The position numbers were made by a program, and so were the translations under genes. A DNA stretch of 64,000 nt from Harmothoe impar. Taxonomy: Eukaryota; Annelida; Polychaeta; Phyllodocida; Polynoidae. Shown in pieces: positions 20,422 through 31,136 of the stretch (positions within the stretch are counted from its first letter, which is position 1; every line of letters begins with the position of its first letter). Location: positions 122,074,065-122,138,064 of the forward strand of contig OX381704.1 of assembly GCA_947462335.1 (NCBI GenBank). The letters are read 5' to 3'. The notes below the pieces were generated by a model. That model had not been told where the DNA came from, did no database searches, and was given only the letters and a program-made list of their open reading frames with translations.

Positions 20422-21412
20422 GACCCCAGCAGGAATCTTGGAGTTAAACGTGGAGGAGAAAAGGTGGATGCACCGTCTCTCGAGCATCACACCTAATGGC
20501 TTAAATCTACTAGATTAATCTAGGGACGGCTCAGTGGACCACAATAATCCGTGAACTAACAGATAGAAGAAAACGGCCCACATCTAGCTGTCTATGGAAT
20601 TACATGATCGTCTGATCATGTGGACATAGTCCTACCATAAAAGCCCTCTATCATCTTAATAAGCCTAGATAACATATATTATTGCTGTCTAATCCCATAA
20701 ACACTATAGAATTTGGGAGCCTGTCAATTGACAAACTGAACCTGTCACTGACCTTATTAATTGATTGTACCATGTTCCCAGTCCTTTATACTTCAACGGC
20801 ACCCAGAACCCAATAAGGCCTAACCTAATTTGGTGCTATAGTGCACCGGCACCGGAATTTTAATCTTCCCCTATTGCCCACCCCATAGGCCCTATTACAT
20901 CCACAACTAGATACAATGTTATACTAATAATAACTTTATTTAGTACAGGAAATGGGTTCCAATTAATTATTAATTTCCCAGAAAGAAATTAATATTCACT
21001 ACAGAAACTAGATAAGGCAATTCATGCACCCTCTATTTGTTTCTAAAAAGTCACACCTGATGAGACATTCAAGTTGAAACCACTAACAAGTACCCACATA
21101 CACTCATACACACTCAGTGTACAACTACTAGCTATCCACTCTGAAGTTTAGCTACAGGTGTCAAGTTGGACCTATCCTGCTTTCCTGTCTAAATATCTGA
21201 TTGGAGATATAAGTCAACAATGGCTCTACAAAGACTCTGATGTGAGAGTGAGCCCTTCATGACACAGGAAGTGAGGTCACAATCTGGGATCCCTGCCCTC
21301 TGATTGGCCAGAGCTCAGGGTAACCATGGTACTAGATACAGCAGCAGGCCTTGTCAAGGCCAGTCGGTGGTAGTGAAAGATTGGGAGTAGAAGCATATTT
21401 TCCGTTCCCTCT
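20422..21412 (+). repeat. 5' pseudo-LTR of the PLE (991 bp)
   Basis: Identical by eye to 26381-27371 with a constant offset of 5,959, so no indels. Its first 97 bp (to 20518) are the 3' end of ORF2, including the codons for the conserved E-x3-W and P-x-GLN region, so this copy carries a detached ORF2 end. It contains a perfect hairpin ACATGATC-GTCT-GATCATGT (20602-20621) and hammerhead-core-like boxes CTGATGA and GAAA (21057-21079; see findings). Promoter activity for ORF1 presumably lies in this repeat. Confidence 0.93.
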
Positions 21413-21474
21413 CATATATTCCGAAAATCCCAACTGACTATTTCCAAATTACAAGCCAACACTGTTAGAGCAAC

Positions 21475-24024
21475 ATGTCCAATTTAGGACACAGTTCCTC
21501 TGATGGGAATTTATCCCCATTAAACCCCATTTTCAGCCCTTCAGCTGAATCTGGCCAGACATCCACTCAAGATGTCGCTGTAGCTTCAACTTCAGAAGCA
21601 ACCCAGGCAGAATCAAATCTTAGCATCCTCTGCCGACAGATGAATATCGAAATTGCAGATAACATCCACAATGAGGTAAGCCTAACTAAGCAAAGCTCAC
21701 TATTAGATTACTTCACTCCGTCGAGAGGCACTTCGCCGGTCGACGAAACTTTTCATACCGAAACTTCGGTCATTGATCAGCCACGCCCCCTAACGACGGC
21801 CGCCGATCTCACAACAACAATGCCGGCACTTACCCCCCTAGCATCATTCAAAGACCTCTTCCCTCCAACAGTGCCTAACCACAATAGGACAGGGTCTTTC
21901 CTAAACCCCAATTCTAATTCTAAATCTAAAAACAAATATCATACACGATCCAAAGGCCCGGTGCGAGAACATTCGATTCGGTTCTGGTCGAATTCAGACC
22001 AAACAGAATTTGTCACCGCGCCGGAAACTTCGGCAGAGACCGAGGGTTGGTTTAGCGATGAGCTTGAATTCCCTCCCTCTACCCAGCCACTAAACACAAA
22101 CCCCGCATCTAATCTGGGATTTAGTGACACTGTAACTCATGAATTCCCCTCTTTAATAGCCGAAAAACGCCTTACCGCGATCGATGAAATAGAGGAAACA
22201 TGTGCGTCCTCCCCAAAAACTGGAGCCTCGCTTTCGCCGGGACGGCCTATGACGTCACCGCCAGCCTCGCTTTCGTTAGGGAATCCCCTCGGCATACCGG
22301 GGAACCCCCCTGCAAAGCGGATTGCGACTCCACATGATTCTGTTTCACATATTTCTCACAATACTGTGACTCTTGCTGCTCCTAACTCAGCAAACATCTC
22401 AGTTATTGACCTAACTACAAGTGGCACAACAACTCACCGCCCCACCGCTAACAATTCGGTCACCAACAGTGAAATTCCGCGGCCTATAGTTAAAAGTGCC
22501 ACGCCCACCACAACAAACACACGGTCGATCTTGTCATTTATGCAACCTAACACATCTACCGCCACCAATACCTCCACCTCGGGTAACATAAGAGTCATTA
22601 AAACCCCTAAAACCCCTACTGCCCCTATGGTCATTCCTCATTTCAATTCACCAGTTAAAGATTTGACGAAAAATCCTCTAAAGGTAACGTTTAATATGAA
22701 CGATGACTATGATCTAACGACTCCACGTTCTATCACAATGCAGGTGCTGCCCACCCAAGAGGACAACGATCAGCCACGCCCTGTTCCTATGGACCTGACT
22801 GACGTCCACCCCTCATCTGCAGCCAACCAGCCAACTACTGGTGCTGCTTCTGCACCTTCTCTGACAACCACGGCCAATACTCAAGAGGCCTTGATAACCC
22901 AACTCCAGAACACTATAGCTCGGCTTACTCAAAACCAAGCCACAACATCAACCTCCACTCCCCATGTGCCCCCAAGCATGGCCATCCCTCCCCACACGGT
23001 CAGCCTCCATATGGAGGCTAACGGAACAAAGCAAGCCTACTTTGCCCGCATCCTACCGGAGGCTATGGATACCTGGAAATTATACCGCGGTTCTTACAAC
23101 AAGGCAGCCCAAGCACGTCTGAGAGCTTCATTCTACCGCCACATGGCGAGAATCTCCAGATTTCCAGCTTGGACAACTGGTGTCCTACCCCCCGCGGGAG
23201 TGGTCACCACCACCGAAGCAGCCCTCACCTTAGTAGGAATGCGCAAAACACAGGCTGTTGCCACCCTGAACACCCTGGCCGGCATTCTAGACAATAAAGC
23301 CGAAGCAACCAGAATCAATATTGACGCCTACTATGCGGCCCTTCAGGCCCACTACGAGAGACAAACGGCCAAGGCAGGCAGTCCTGACCACTATGATCTC
23401 CAGACAGTCCTAGATCTGACAAAGAACCTAGTGGAAAGACAAACTGCCGAATTAAACAAAAAGCTAAACGATGAAGTAACGGAGCTAAAAGCACGACCAC
23501 ATGATGCCCTTTGGTCAGGGATCCCTGTCGAGCTACGCCCAGGCTACAATCCTCATGCCCTGACTCAAAGGGACACACCGCTTTTTGCTACACCCTCCTC
23601 TAGTAACCTAGGTAACCGTGACCCTCGTTCACTGGCCCAGTCAAGCCCACTACAGGCACAGAGCATCCCAGAGATCATCCCAACCCGAGCTCTCACACTA
23701 GAGGACATACTCAGAGCTGAGAACAGATCCCAACTTGAGAATCAGCTACAAACCCAGTCATCTTCACCCAACAACCAGGTTTTTTCAACCAGTTGGAATC
23801 GGGGAACAGGCCAAAGATCTGCCCGGCCTCGCCAATCAAGGGGAGGACCGCCAAACGGAAACTACCAACAGACCCAAGGCCGTCGCCAACCACAGGGACA
23901 GCAGTCCCGCACCCAGCCCGGAAGACCAAGGGCACAAAACGGGGATTCCCGGAATCAGCAGAATCCCCGACGAGCCCAGCTGGACCTGCTGGAACTAATC
24001 CGCCAGGCCCTCCCACGGAACTAA
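21475..24024 (+). CDS. PLE ORF1 protein, 849 aa, function unknown
   Basis: Starts at an ATG 62 nt after the 5' pseudo-LTR and ends in TAA at 24022. Residues 1-500 are S/T/P/N-rich and low in complexity, hence probably disordered. About 510-700 form a more ordered, helix-prone block beginning HMEANGTKQAYFARILPEAM and containing many A/L/R/E/K heptads (residues about 620-680), a possible coiled coil. About 760-849 are R/Q/G/N-rich (RGTGQRSARPRQSRGG), which looks like a nucleic-acid-binding tail, ending in a short amphipathic LDLLELIRQAL helix. There is no CCHC zinc knuckle or other domain I recognise. By analogy with other retroelement ORF1s it may coat the RNA; that is inference. Many PLEs have no ORF1 or a smaller one, so its size is notable. 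It overlaps the ORF2 open frame by 286 nt. Confidence 0.85.
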   Translation: MSNLGHSSSDGNLSPLNPIFSPSAESGQTSTQDVAVASTSEATQAESNLSILCRQMNIEIADNIHNEVSLTKQSSLLDYFTPSRGTSPVDETFHTETSVIDQPRPLTTAADLTTTMPALTPLASFKDLFPPTVPNHNRTGSFLNPNSNSKSKNKYHTRSKGPVREHSIRFWSNSDQTEFVTAPETSAETEGWFSDELEFPPSTQPLNTNPASNLGFSDTVTHEFPSLIAEKRLTAIDEIEETCASSPKTGASLSPGRPMTSPPASLSLGNPLGIPGNPPAKRIATPHDSVSHISHNTVTLAAPNSANISVIDLTTSGTTTHRPTANNSVTNSEIPRPIVKSATPTTTNTRSILSFMQPNTSTATNTSTSGNIRVIKTPKTPTAPMVIPHFNSPVKDLTKNPLKVTFNMNDDYDLTTPRSITMQVLPTQEDNDQPRPVPMDLTDVHPSSAANQPTTGAASAPSLTTTANTQEALITQLQNTIARLTQNQATTSTSTPHVPPSMAIPPHTVSLHMEANGTKQAYFARILPEAMDTWKLYRGSYNKAAQARLRASFYRHMARISRFPAWTTGVLPPAGVVTTTEAALTLVGMRKTQAVATLNTLAGILDNKAEATRINIDAYYAALQAHYERQTAKAGSPDHYDLQTVLDLTKNLVERQTAELNKKLNDEVTELKARPHDALWSGIPVELRPGYNPHALTQRDTPLFATPSSSNLGNRDPRSLAQSSPLQAQSIPEIIPTRALTLEDILRAENRSQLENQLQTQSSSPNNQVFSTSWNRGTGQRSARPRQSRGGPPNGNYQQTQGRRQPQGQQSRTQPGRPRAQNGDSRNQQNPRRAQLDLLELIRQALPRN

Positions 24025-24038
24025 ATAACTTTGATCCT

Positions 24039-26477
24039 ATGCTGAACCGTCATCCATTTCCCATTCTGGACTCAAGTTATGACAATCCATTCGAAGATGA
24101 ACTATTCATAGAAGCCTTTGAATACCTATGTATTGATCATTTACCATCAATTCTCGATTCTCAAAACTACAATGTGAACTCAAGCGGAAATAAAAGTAAT
24201 CTTAACAGTTACTCTGGTGTTGTCAATCTTTCAGATCATCAACTCACTAGCGGAGAATTTAGCCTCCTACAAAAAGGTCTCACTTTTGTCAGCACCCCTA
24301 AGGCACCTGACCCTGGTTTAATTATGGAAAACATTAATAAATTCCACTTAAGTATTAGAAGGGAGATTGCAATAAGCAAATTTGATGAAGAAACACCCAC
24401 TCCGATTAACCTCAATCAAATCCAACCACCCTTCAAAGCCCAGAAATTCAAAAAGCCCTCCTCCTGGAATCCACCAGGACCAGGCATAGTTGAACACATG
24501 GCCCTATTAAACCTCAAAGAAATAGAAGAGTCTTATCCTAAAGTATCACAAAGATCTAATTTAACTTGGTCCGAGAAAATAGCTAAAAAGGCCCTATCTA
24601 AGAATGACCTTATTGTCATTAAGAAGGCTGATAAAGGCTCAGCAGTTGTTCTCCAGAACCGATCTGACTACATCAAAGAAGGTCTCCGCCAACTAAATGA
24701 CGGGAATTTCTACGAACAAAAACCAGGCGACTTGACAGGTAAACACAATACAATGATCCAAAACCGCATCCACACCATGCAAGTAAATGGTGAACTCCAT
24801 AAGCAGACGGCTGAATATCTGTACATCGAAAAACCCAGAACTTCCAAGCTGTATCTGTTACCCAAAATCCACAAAAACGTAATCCCACCTCCAGGCAGAC
24901 CCATAGTCTCAGCAAATGACTGCCCGTCAGAGAGAATTTCTCAATTTGTGGATTTCTTTTTACAACCAATCATTCCAAAATTACCGTCTTTCTTAAAGGA
25001 CTCTGGACATTTCATAAACACGCTATTGGATTTGTCCCTGCCCCAAGGTGCCATTCTAGCCACCATGGATGTGACCAGTCTCTACACAAACATACCAACC
25101 ACTGAGGGCATACAGGCAGTGAGACGGGCTTTAGCTTGTGAGAGACACCCCTTCCTGAACCCTACAAATGACTCGATTTGTAAACTATTGGGACTAGTCC
25201 TAAATTGCAACAACTTCCAATTTGATGACAAGAATTATTTACAAGTCAGTGGAACTGCAATGGGAACTAAACTCGCCCCTGCGTATGCGAATATTTTCAT
25301 GGGGGACTTCGAAGAACGATTCGTCTACCCTTATTCTCCCCGCCCATACGTCTGGAAGAGATATATAGATGATGTCTTCATCATCTGGACCCACGGAAGG
25401 GATGAACTACTAAAGTTCAAAGACTACCTGAACAATTGTCATAAAACAATAAAGTTCACCATGGAGGAATCAAACACGGAAATTAACTTCCTAGACATAA
25501 AGGTCCTCCAAGGTACAGATGGCCGACTGGAAACCACTCTGTACTGCAAGCCGACGGACAGCCACAATTACTTGCTGTATTCTTCGGAACACCCTAGACA
25601 TGTAGTCAGGGCCATCCCTTACTCACAATTCGTTAGAGTGAGGCGCATCTGCACTAGAGACTCGGAATTCATCCGGAACAGCCTAATGCTATGCACACAC
25701 TTTCTACGACGAAAGTACCCGCGACAACTCGTCATAGAATCCCTGGCCAGGGCAAAAATCCAAAACCGCCTCGACTTAATCAAACCGAAGCAAAAAGACA
25801 ACACTAAACCGAAAGCATTTCATTGCATCACCACACACAACCCGCACAACCCCCCGATAAGAGATATCTTATCCAAGAACTGGGATCAAATGAAAAAATC
25901 CAAAACCACAAGGGAGTTCCATGACCATAGACTTATATTTGGTAGCAGGAAGAATGTCAGTCTAAGTAATGAGCTAGTAAGAGCGTCAACATCTACAAAG
26001 ACTGACAAACCGAAGATCCCACACATTAGAAAATACCCTTGTAATCGCCCTCTACTTTGCAGATACTGCCCCAAATTAAACAAGACGGGCTGCATTAAAT
26101 CCACCACTACTGGTAGAAAGTACAGAGCACTAATGTCAGTTAACTGCCAAACAGCCAACGTAATTTATGCCCTGACTTGCAAACACTGCGGCATGCAATA
26201 CGTCGGACAAACACTTAAACGCATCTTAGACCGTACATACCGTCACGGTTGGGACATTGAAAAGTATCAAGACACTACTGTCGCCAGACACTTCAACTCG
26301 TGTCCCCCTCCCCCCATGAGACCCTCCAGATGGGCGGGCTTCGATATAACAATTTTAAGTTTTATAAAGAGCCCCCCCAGGACCCCAGCAGGAATCTTGG
26401 AGTTAAACGTGGAGGAGAAAAGGTGGATGCACCGTCTCTCGAGCATCACACCTAATGGCTTAAATCTACTAGATTAA
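24039..26477 (+). CDS. PLE ORF2: reverse transcriptase with GIY-YIG endonuclease
   Basis: Copies element RNA into DNA and nicks the target. Numbering from the first ATG (24039, 812 aa): RT motifs LYLLPKIHK (about 271), GRPIVSAND (about 289), MDVTSLYTNIP (about 343), GTAMGTKLAPAYAN (about 405), catalytic YIDDVF (442-447), INFLDIKV (about 485). A Cys cluster CNRPLLCRYC (about 668) precedes the GIY-YIG endonuclease: VIYALTC...YVGQT (about 708-724), R within RILDR, and the C-terminal ELNVEEKRWM...PNGLN. RT followed by GIY-YIG is diagnostic of endonuclease-bearing PLEs. The frame is open from 23739 without an ATG and overlaps ORF1 in the -1 frame. The first ATG lies 14 nt past the ORF1 stop, so reinitiation or frameshifting are both possible. 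The last 32 codons lie inside the 3' pseudo-LTR. Intact. Confidence 0.95.
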   Translation: MLNRHPFPILDSSYDNPFEDELFIEAFEYLCIDHLPSILDSQNYNVNSSGNKSNLNSYSGVVNLSDHQLTSGEFSLLQKGLTFVSTPKAPDPGLIMENINKFHLSIRREIAISKFDEETPTPINLNQIQPPFKAQKFKKPSSWNPPGPGIVEHMALLNLKEIEESYPKVSQRSNLTWSEKIAKKALSKNDLIVIKKADKGSAVVLQNRSDYIKEGLRQLNDGNFYEQKPGDLTGKHNTMIQNRIHTMQVNGELHKQTAEYLYIEKPRTSKLYLLPKIHKNVIPPPGRPIVSANDCPSERISQFVDFFLQPIIPKLPSFLKDSGHFINTLLDLSLPQGAILATMDVTSLYTNIPTTEGIQAVRRALACERHPFLNPTNDSICKLLGLVLNCNNFQFDDKNYLQVSGTAMGTKLAPAYANIFMGDFEERFVYPYSPRPYVWKRYIDDVFIIWTHGRDELLKFKDYLNNCHKTIKFTMEESNTEINFLDIKVLQGTDGRLETTLYCKPTDSHNYLLYSSEHPRHVVRAIPYSQFVRVRRICTRDSEFIRNSLMLCTHFLRRKYPRQLVIESLARAKIQNRLDLIKPKQKDNTKPKAFHCITTHNPHNPPIRDILSKNWDQMKKSKTTREFHDHRLIFGSRKNVSLSNELVRASTSTKTDKPKIPHIRKYPCNRPLLCRYCPKLNKTGCIKSTTTGRKYRALMSVNCQTANVIYALTCKHCGMQYVGQTLKRILDRTYRHGWDIEKYQDTTVARHFNSCPPPPMRPSRWAGFDITILSFIKSPPRTPAGILELNVEEKRWMHRLSSITPNGLNLLD

Positions 26478-27371
26478 TCTAGGGACGGCTCAGTGGACCA
26501 CAATAATCCGTGAACTAACAGATAGAAGAAAACGGCCCACATCTAGCTGTCTATGGAATTACATGATCGTCTGATCATGTGGACATAGTCCTACCATAAA
26601 AGCCCTCTATCATCTTAATAAGCCTAGATAACATATATTATTGCTGTCTAATCCCATAAACACTATAGAATTTGGGAGCCTGTCAATTGACAAACTGAAC
26701 CTGTCACTGACCTTATTAATTGATTGTACCATGTTCCCAGTCCTTTATACTTCAACGGCACCCAGAACCCAATAAGGCCTAACCTAATTTGGTGCTATAG
26801 TGCACCGGCACCGGAATTTTAATCTTCCCCTATTGCCCACCCCATAGGCCCTATTACATCCACAACTAGATACAATGTTATACTAATAATAACTTTATTT
26901 AGTACAGGAAATGGGTTCCAATTAATTATTAATTTCCCAGAAAGAAATTAATATTCACTACAGAAACTAGATAAGGCAATTCATGCACCCTCTATTTGTT
27001 TCTAAAAAGTCACACCTGATGAGACATTCAAGTTGAAACCACTAACAAGTACCCACATACACTCATACACACTCAGTGTACAACTACTAGCTATCCACTC
27101 TGAAGTTTAGCTACAGGTGTCAAGTTGGACCTATCCTGCTTTCCTGTCTAAATATCTGATTGGAGATATAAGTCAACAATGGCTCTACAAAGACTCTGAT
27201 GTGAGAGTGAGCCCTTCATGACACAGGAAGTGAGGTCACAATCTGGGATCCCTGCCCTCTGATTGGCCAGAGCTCAGGGTAACCATGGTACTAGATACAG
27301 CAGCAGGCCTTGTCAAGGCCAGTCGGTGGTAGTGAAAGATTGGGAGTAGAAGCATATTTTCCGTTCCCTCT
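26381..27371 (+). repeat. 3' pseudo-LTR of the PLE (991 bp)
   Basis: Identical copy of 20422-21412. It begins inside ORF2 (at the RTPAG codons) and carries its stop at 26475-26477, then about 890 bp of noncoding DNA to CCGTTCCCTCT at the right border. It is followed directly by the right target duplication AATTACATAGTGG (27372-27384). Confidence 0.93.
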
Positions 27372-29437
27372 AATTACATAGTGGCGCAATGAGTTTATTA
27401 GATAATTATTTTTCATTAAGGCATGGGGATCTATAGAACATGAGGGAGAGGGATACCCAGCCTCAGTACTGCATCAATTTAGAAGGACAGCTCATGATGG
27501 GTGACTAAACTAACAAATAGAAATGTCAAACTCAACACTCATAGGGAAAAAACCCCAATAAAACAACATTCAACTTTTTCGGGAAAATCTTCTATAGATC
27601 TAAACTGTGCTGGGTTCACAGCCCTGACGTCCTAAAAACACACAGGTTTGCATATCGGGACAGCAACTTAATACAATAGCTAGTTACTTCAAACATCATC
27701 CACCAGTGCTGAGGCAGCATTCTCCACTCACTCTCAGCACTCTCCGCTCTACGTCTGTGTTTCTGTTCCATTCCATGCATCTCTCTGCCACTCTCCATGT
27801 CTGTGTTCTCTCTACCATATCTCTTTATCTCGGGCTCAAAATGAGTTACTTTAACATTATAAGTAGCCTAAAGAGGGAAATAACTTCTTGTTAAGCTATC
27901 AATTTCTGTTTTGGTATACCAGCTGTAAAAAGCATGTACACATTGGAAAAGGCCCCCTTGTGTTCTGATGTATACCGGCACGTTGGGACAGAGTTACAAT
28001 TACTGAAGAACATAGAATAGTTTGAGCAGAGGTATAAGAGACCAGAGTAACAGTCATGGTGATATTTCATAGGAGAGTGGTTCTGTGGTTATGAATCCAA
28101 TATCACACCTATATACATGTGTGTACGGCATAGAGAGGACTCCCTCTATGAATCATTATTCTCATCTCTGATACATGGATCTTACGTCTAGATGTTACAA
28201 GCCTGCAGACAAACTCTCACTCTCTGAGGTACACATTCATATATCCAGGCACATCACCTCAAGTCACACAACAGCTCTGTTAGTATGTGTTACTGGGCAG
28301 GACATTTATACCTTTTTACAATATAGCTGTTAAAGTGGGTATTATATCGACCCTTTTAAGCAGTATGATGCACTACACTCAGAGCAGATACAGGATGTTA
28401 TCACTGTAAAGAGAAGGACCAAGGTAAGTCTGTTAACCATCCTCCTAGTCCTTGGCAGGGGATGCCTTTTATCAGGAAAGGATGAGTGAGGAGCTTTACA
28501 TTACTGCACATGCAGCATCTATACAGCAGTTCCTGTCCCCCCCTGTTGTACATTGTTTTATACTGCTGTTTATTGTGCATAGCTCTCTACATTCACATGG
28601 TGGTTTAAGGTTGTGCTGACATTTCTATCTGCAGCTCACATTGCTAATTGGCACTTGTGTGGGTATTGACATCTCCACAGTTAACGACTCCCATTATATG
28701 TATTACCTACAGGGAGGTTGATGGATAAGTAAGACAAGTATCAATTAGGCAGGCAACAATTCTATTATTCTTGCAGGAGAAACTGGTTGTCAAATGTTAA
28801 GTAATCCATTGATATGTAAGGTACGTAACTCATGCAACAGTGCATAAAGATGTATTCGATTATATACTGACCCCTGAGTTTTAGAAAATTATTTCAGCAA
28901 TAGAATACATTATAAATTCAAGGTCCTCCAGGAATTTACAAGACCATGTTCCAATGTCCACAGTCAAATCTTGTCCTATTAGGTCTGGTCAAAATTTTAA
29001 CCAGAGCAGAAAACAAGTAACTATAGTCATCACCAGCCCATTAGCTTTCCTAACTACTAAATGTATCCGGATTGTATTTACATTTAGGCAAAGAGCAAAC
29101 ACATACAGCTAATAGACTAATTTGTGTTTGGTTTTATTGCTGATTCTATCTTTGTATGTAAATCAATTGGGCATCCTATAGCAGAATCAGAAATACTTAG
29201 CCACAAGAAGGTAAGGGTCTTGATGGTACCTTGTTTCACCCATACAAATATTTGTATTTTCAATCCTATATTCACATTACTGTCAGACAGATAGATAGAT
29301 ATATGAACTGACACAGCCGAAGACTGGTCAGCAAGTTAACAGGACCCATACGGACCAGACTTGGTGCCAGACAGTTTCTTATTGAAACTCAAAACAAGAT
29401 GACAGTGGCAATATCCTCCACATAACATTCATGATTT

Positions 29438-29756
29438 AGGGAGTGGTCATATTTTAACAACAGGGGGGGTCGGTGGATTTTTCGCTCAAGCGGGTTAAAA
29501 TTATTTTGGTCCCCCCCACGGGAGGGGTCGAAATGTTTTTGGTCCCCCCATCAGACAAGTTGAAATTGAGCGCGGCCGACCCCTTTGAGCTATAGTAGCG
29601 CGCAGGCTTTTTCGCTAAAAAGGGGTGCAATTTTTTTGGTCCCCCCCTCAAGAGAGGTCCACATTTTTTTGTTACCCCCCCTTCAAGGGGTCCAAATTTT
29701 TTTGGTCCCCCCCCTTAATCCACCAACCCCCCCTTGTTAAAAAATGACCACTCCCT
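29438..29756. mobile_element. MITE of ~319 bp, AGGGAGTGGTCAT ends, GGTCCCCCC repeats inside
   Basis: AGGGAGTGGTCAT-ATTTTAACAA at the left and TTGTTAAAAAATGACCACTCCCT at the right are inverted with few mismatches, extending to GGTGGATT/AATCCACC (about 40 bp). The interior is built from at least four TTTTTTGGTCCCCCC-type phrases interleaved with AAGGGGTCC. It is absent from A and B at the equivalent place. Non-autonomous; target duplication unclear. Confidence 0.75.
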
Positions 29757-30772
29757 TAGTCTCATGTCTGATGCTCCCTCCTACATGCATACTCATGTCT
29801 AAGCTAGCAAGCTGGTATTTCTTTTCATTTATGCTGCAGAACATACTAATAACATGTTACGTCATGGAGGCCTGGATAACGTAGTATTCCATCTTAAGGT
29901 TGTCAGGCATTTGGAGTATAGTTGATTAGTTTATCACTGACATCCAACATTGCACACCTCACAAATGTTATTCAAAATCTCATGTGTGCTTCACATATGC
30001 ATGAGGTCATGTGACAATGGTTAACATGATAGCACTTTGTCTTTGTACTAAAACGTACCACATTGGGGGATACAGTAAAGTCACATTAGGCATGATCTGA
30101 CTAAAGCCTGCCATAGTCCCCCAACCCTCTATACACACTACATACAAAAACAACCACAAAGGCCAGGAATTCTTGTAGCTCCCGAAGCAATGCTGCAGGT
30201 GACATGTTTTACATTGTGGGTTCTGATAGGATTTCCGATTCCTCAGCATCTGCTTCAAGTGTTTTTCTTTCAGATGGGATGGGGATTACCTTCTAGTCAC
30301 CAGGTAATTGATATTTTTTGTCAGGTTTCACCAGAGGATGAAATTAGAGCCGTTCATGCTCACTGTATAGATACACATATAAATTCTTCATCTAGATAGT
30401 CCTTTTTATTGACAGACAAAACCCCTCTAATGTATGAGAAAGAAGAATGTGATAGCAATATCTCACTCCATTGCAGACATAAAACACTGTGTCCCCTCAC
30501 TGCAACCATAAGCAATGAATAAAATACTCTTATTTATATTGAGACTCTATAAGGTGACTCATAAAAACTGCCCTGGTAAAACAGCAGTAGCAGTAGTAAT
30601 AGTATAGAATACTCATGATAATACTTATCCTTGTGAACAGCTCATACCGTGAGGTTTACTTAGTTTCTACAGCAACGTCAGTTAAATTATGTAACGGTGT
30701 GGACACAATGTCCCTGGACTGTCACCTGTTCATGCCTCGAGGGTATGTAGTGACCTTCTATATACTACAGCA

Positions 30773-31136
30773 CTGTTAATGCCTCCTGTAGTCACCTTCT
30801 ATATACTACAGCACTGTTAATGGGTCTGTAGTCACCTTCTACATACTACAGCACTGTTATTGCCTCCTGTAGTCACCTTCTATATACTACAGCACTGTTA
30901 ATGGGTCTGTAGTCACCTTCTACATACTACAGCACTGTTAATGCCTCCTGTAGTCACCTTCTATACACTACAGCACTGTTAATGCCTCCTGTAGTCACCT
31001 TCTATCTACTACAGCACTGTTAATGCCTCCTGTAGTCACCTTCTATATACTACAGCACTGTTAATGGGTCTGTAGTCACCTTCTATATACTACAGCACTG
31101 TTAATGCCTCCTGTAGTCACCTTCTATATACTACAG
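30773..31136. repeat. 41-bp satellite, left segment (about 9 monomers)
   Basis: First monomers at the point where unit C sequence (GGTATGTAGTGACCTTCTAT) passes into the tandem array. Monomers end in GCCTCCT (41 bp) or GGGTCT (40 bp). The segment is cut at 31136 by a TIR element whose 7-bp target duplication ACTACAG comes from the monomer. Confidence 0.9.

Larger units (their letters stand above)
20392..27371 (+). mobile_element. Complete-looking Penelope-like element (PLE) with pseudo-LTRs
   Basis: A 6,980-bp insertion: 30-bp tail (20392-20421), 5' pseudo-LTR (20422-21412), leader, ORF1, ORF2, 3' pseudo-LTR (26381-27371). It is bounded by the 13-bp target duplication AATTACATAGTGG at 20379-20391 and 27372-27384. 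The homologous site in unit C (62883-62895) has that 13-mer once, followed by GGGCAATGAG, confirming both insertion and borders. Pseudo-LTRs that overlap the end of the RT/EN ORF, a short tail and a target duplication of this size are established PLE traits. The two pseudo-LTRs appear identical and neither ORF is broken, so the copy is young and may be active. Confidence 0.93.
12350..28739. repeat. Segmental duplication unit B (about 9.4 kb plus a 7-kb PLE)
   Basis: Second tandem copy. Its start aligns with unit C near 28.74 kb (AAGTAATG phrases, then 'GGTCTAAATGTAATCAGAGC' at 13.14 kb against 'GGTCAAAATTTTAACCAGAGC' at 28.99 kb). Its end aligns with the end of unit C (28.05-28.4 kb against 63.62-63.97 kb), where B and C are clearly closer to each other than to A. 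Insertions private to B include foldbacks at 12.44-12.8 kb, a GC-rich piece at 13.73-14.0 kb, TIR elements at 17744 and 18453, and the Penelope-like element. Stretches 13.0-13.7, 14.9-16.5, 18.6-20.4 and 27.4-28.7 kb hold only unit sequence; no host gene seen. Confidence 0.8.

Noticed and set aside
23780..23786. TTTTTTC as a -1 frameshift slippery site in the PLE overlap
   Set aside because: Its phase is wrong: ORF1 reads GTT TTT TCA across it, so it does not fit X-XXY-YYZ in the ORF1 frame.
23133..26449. Minus-strand and third-frame ORFs within the PLE
   Set aside because: Shadows of ORF1 and ORF2; no domains.
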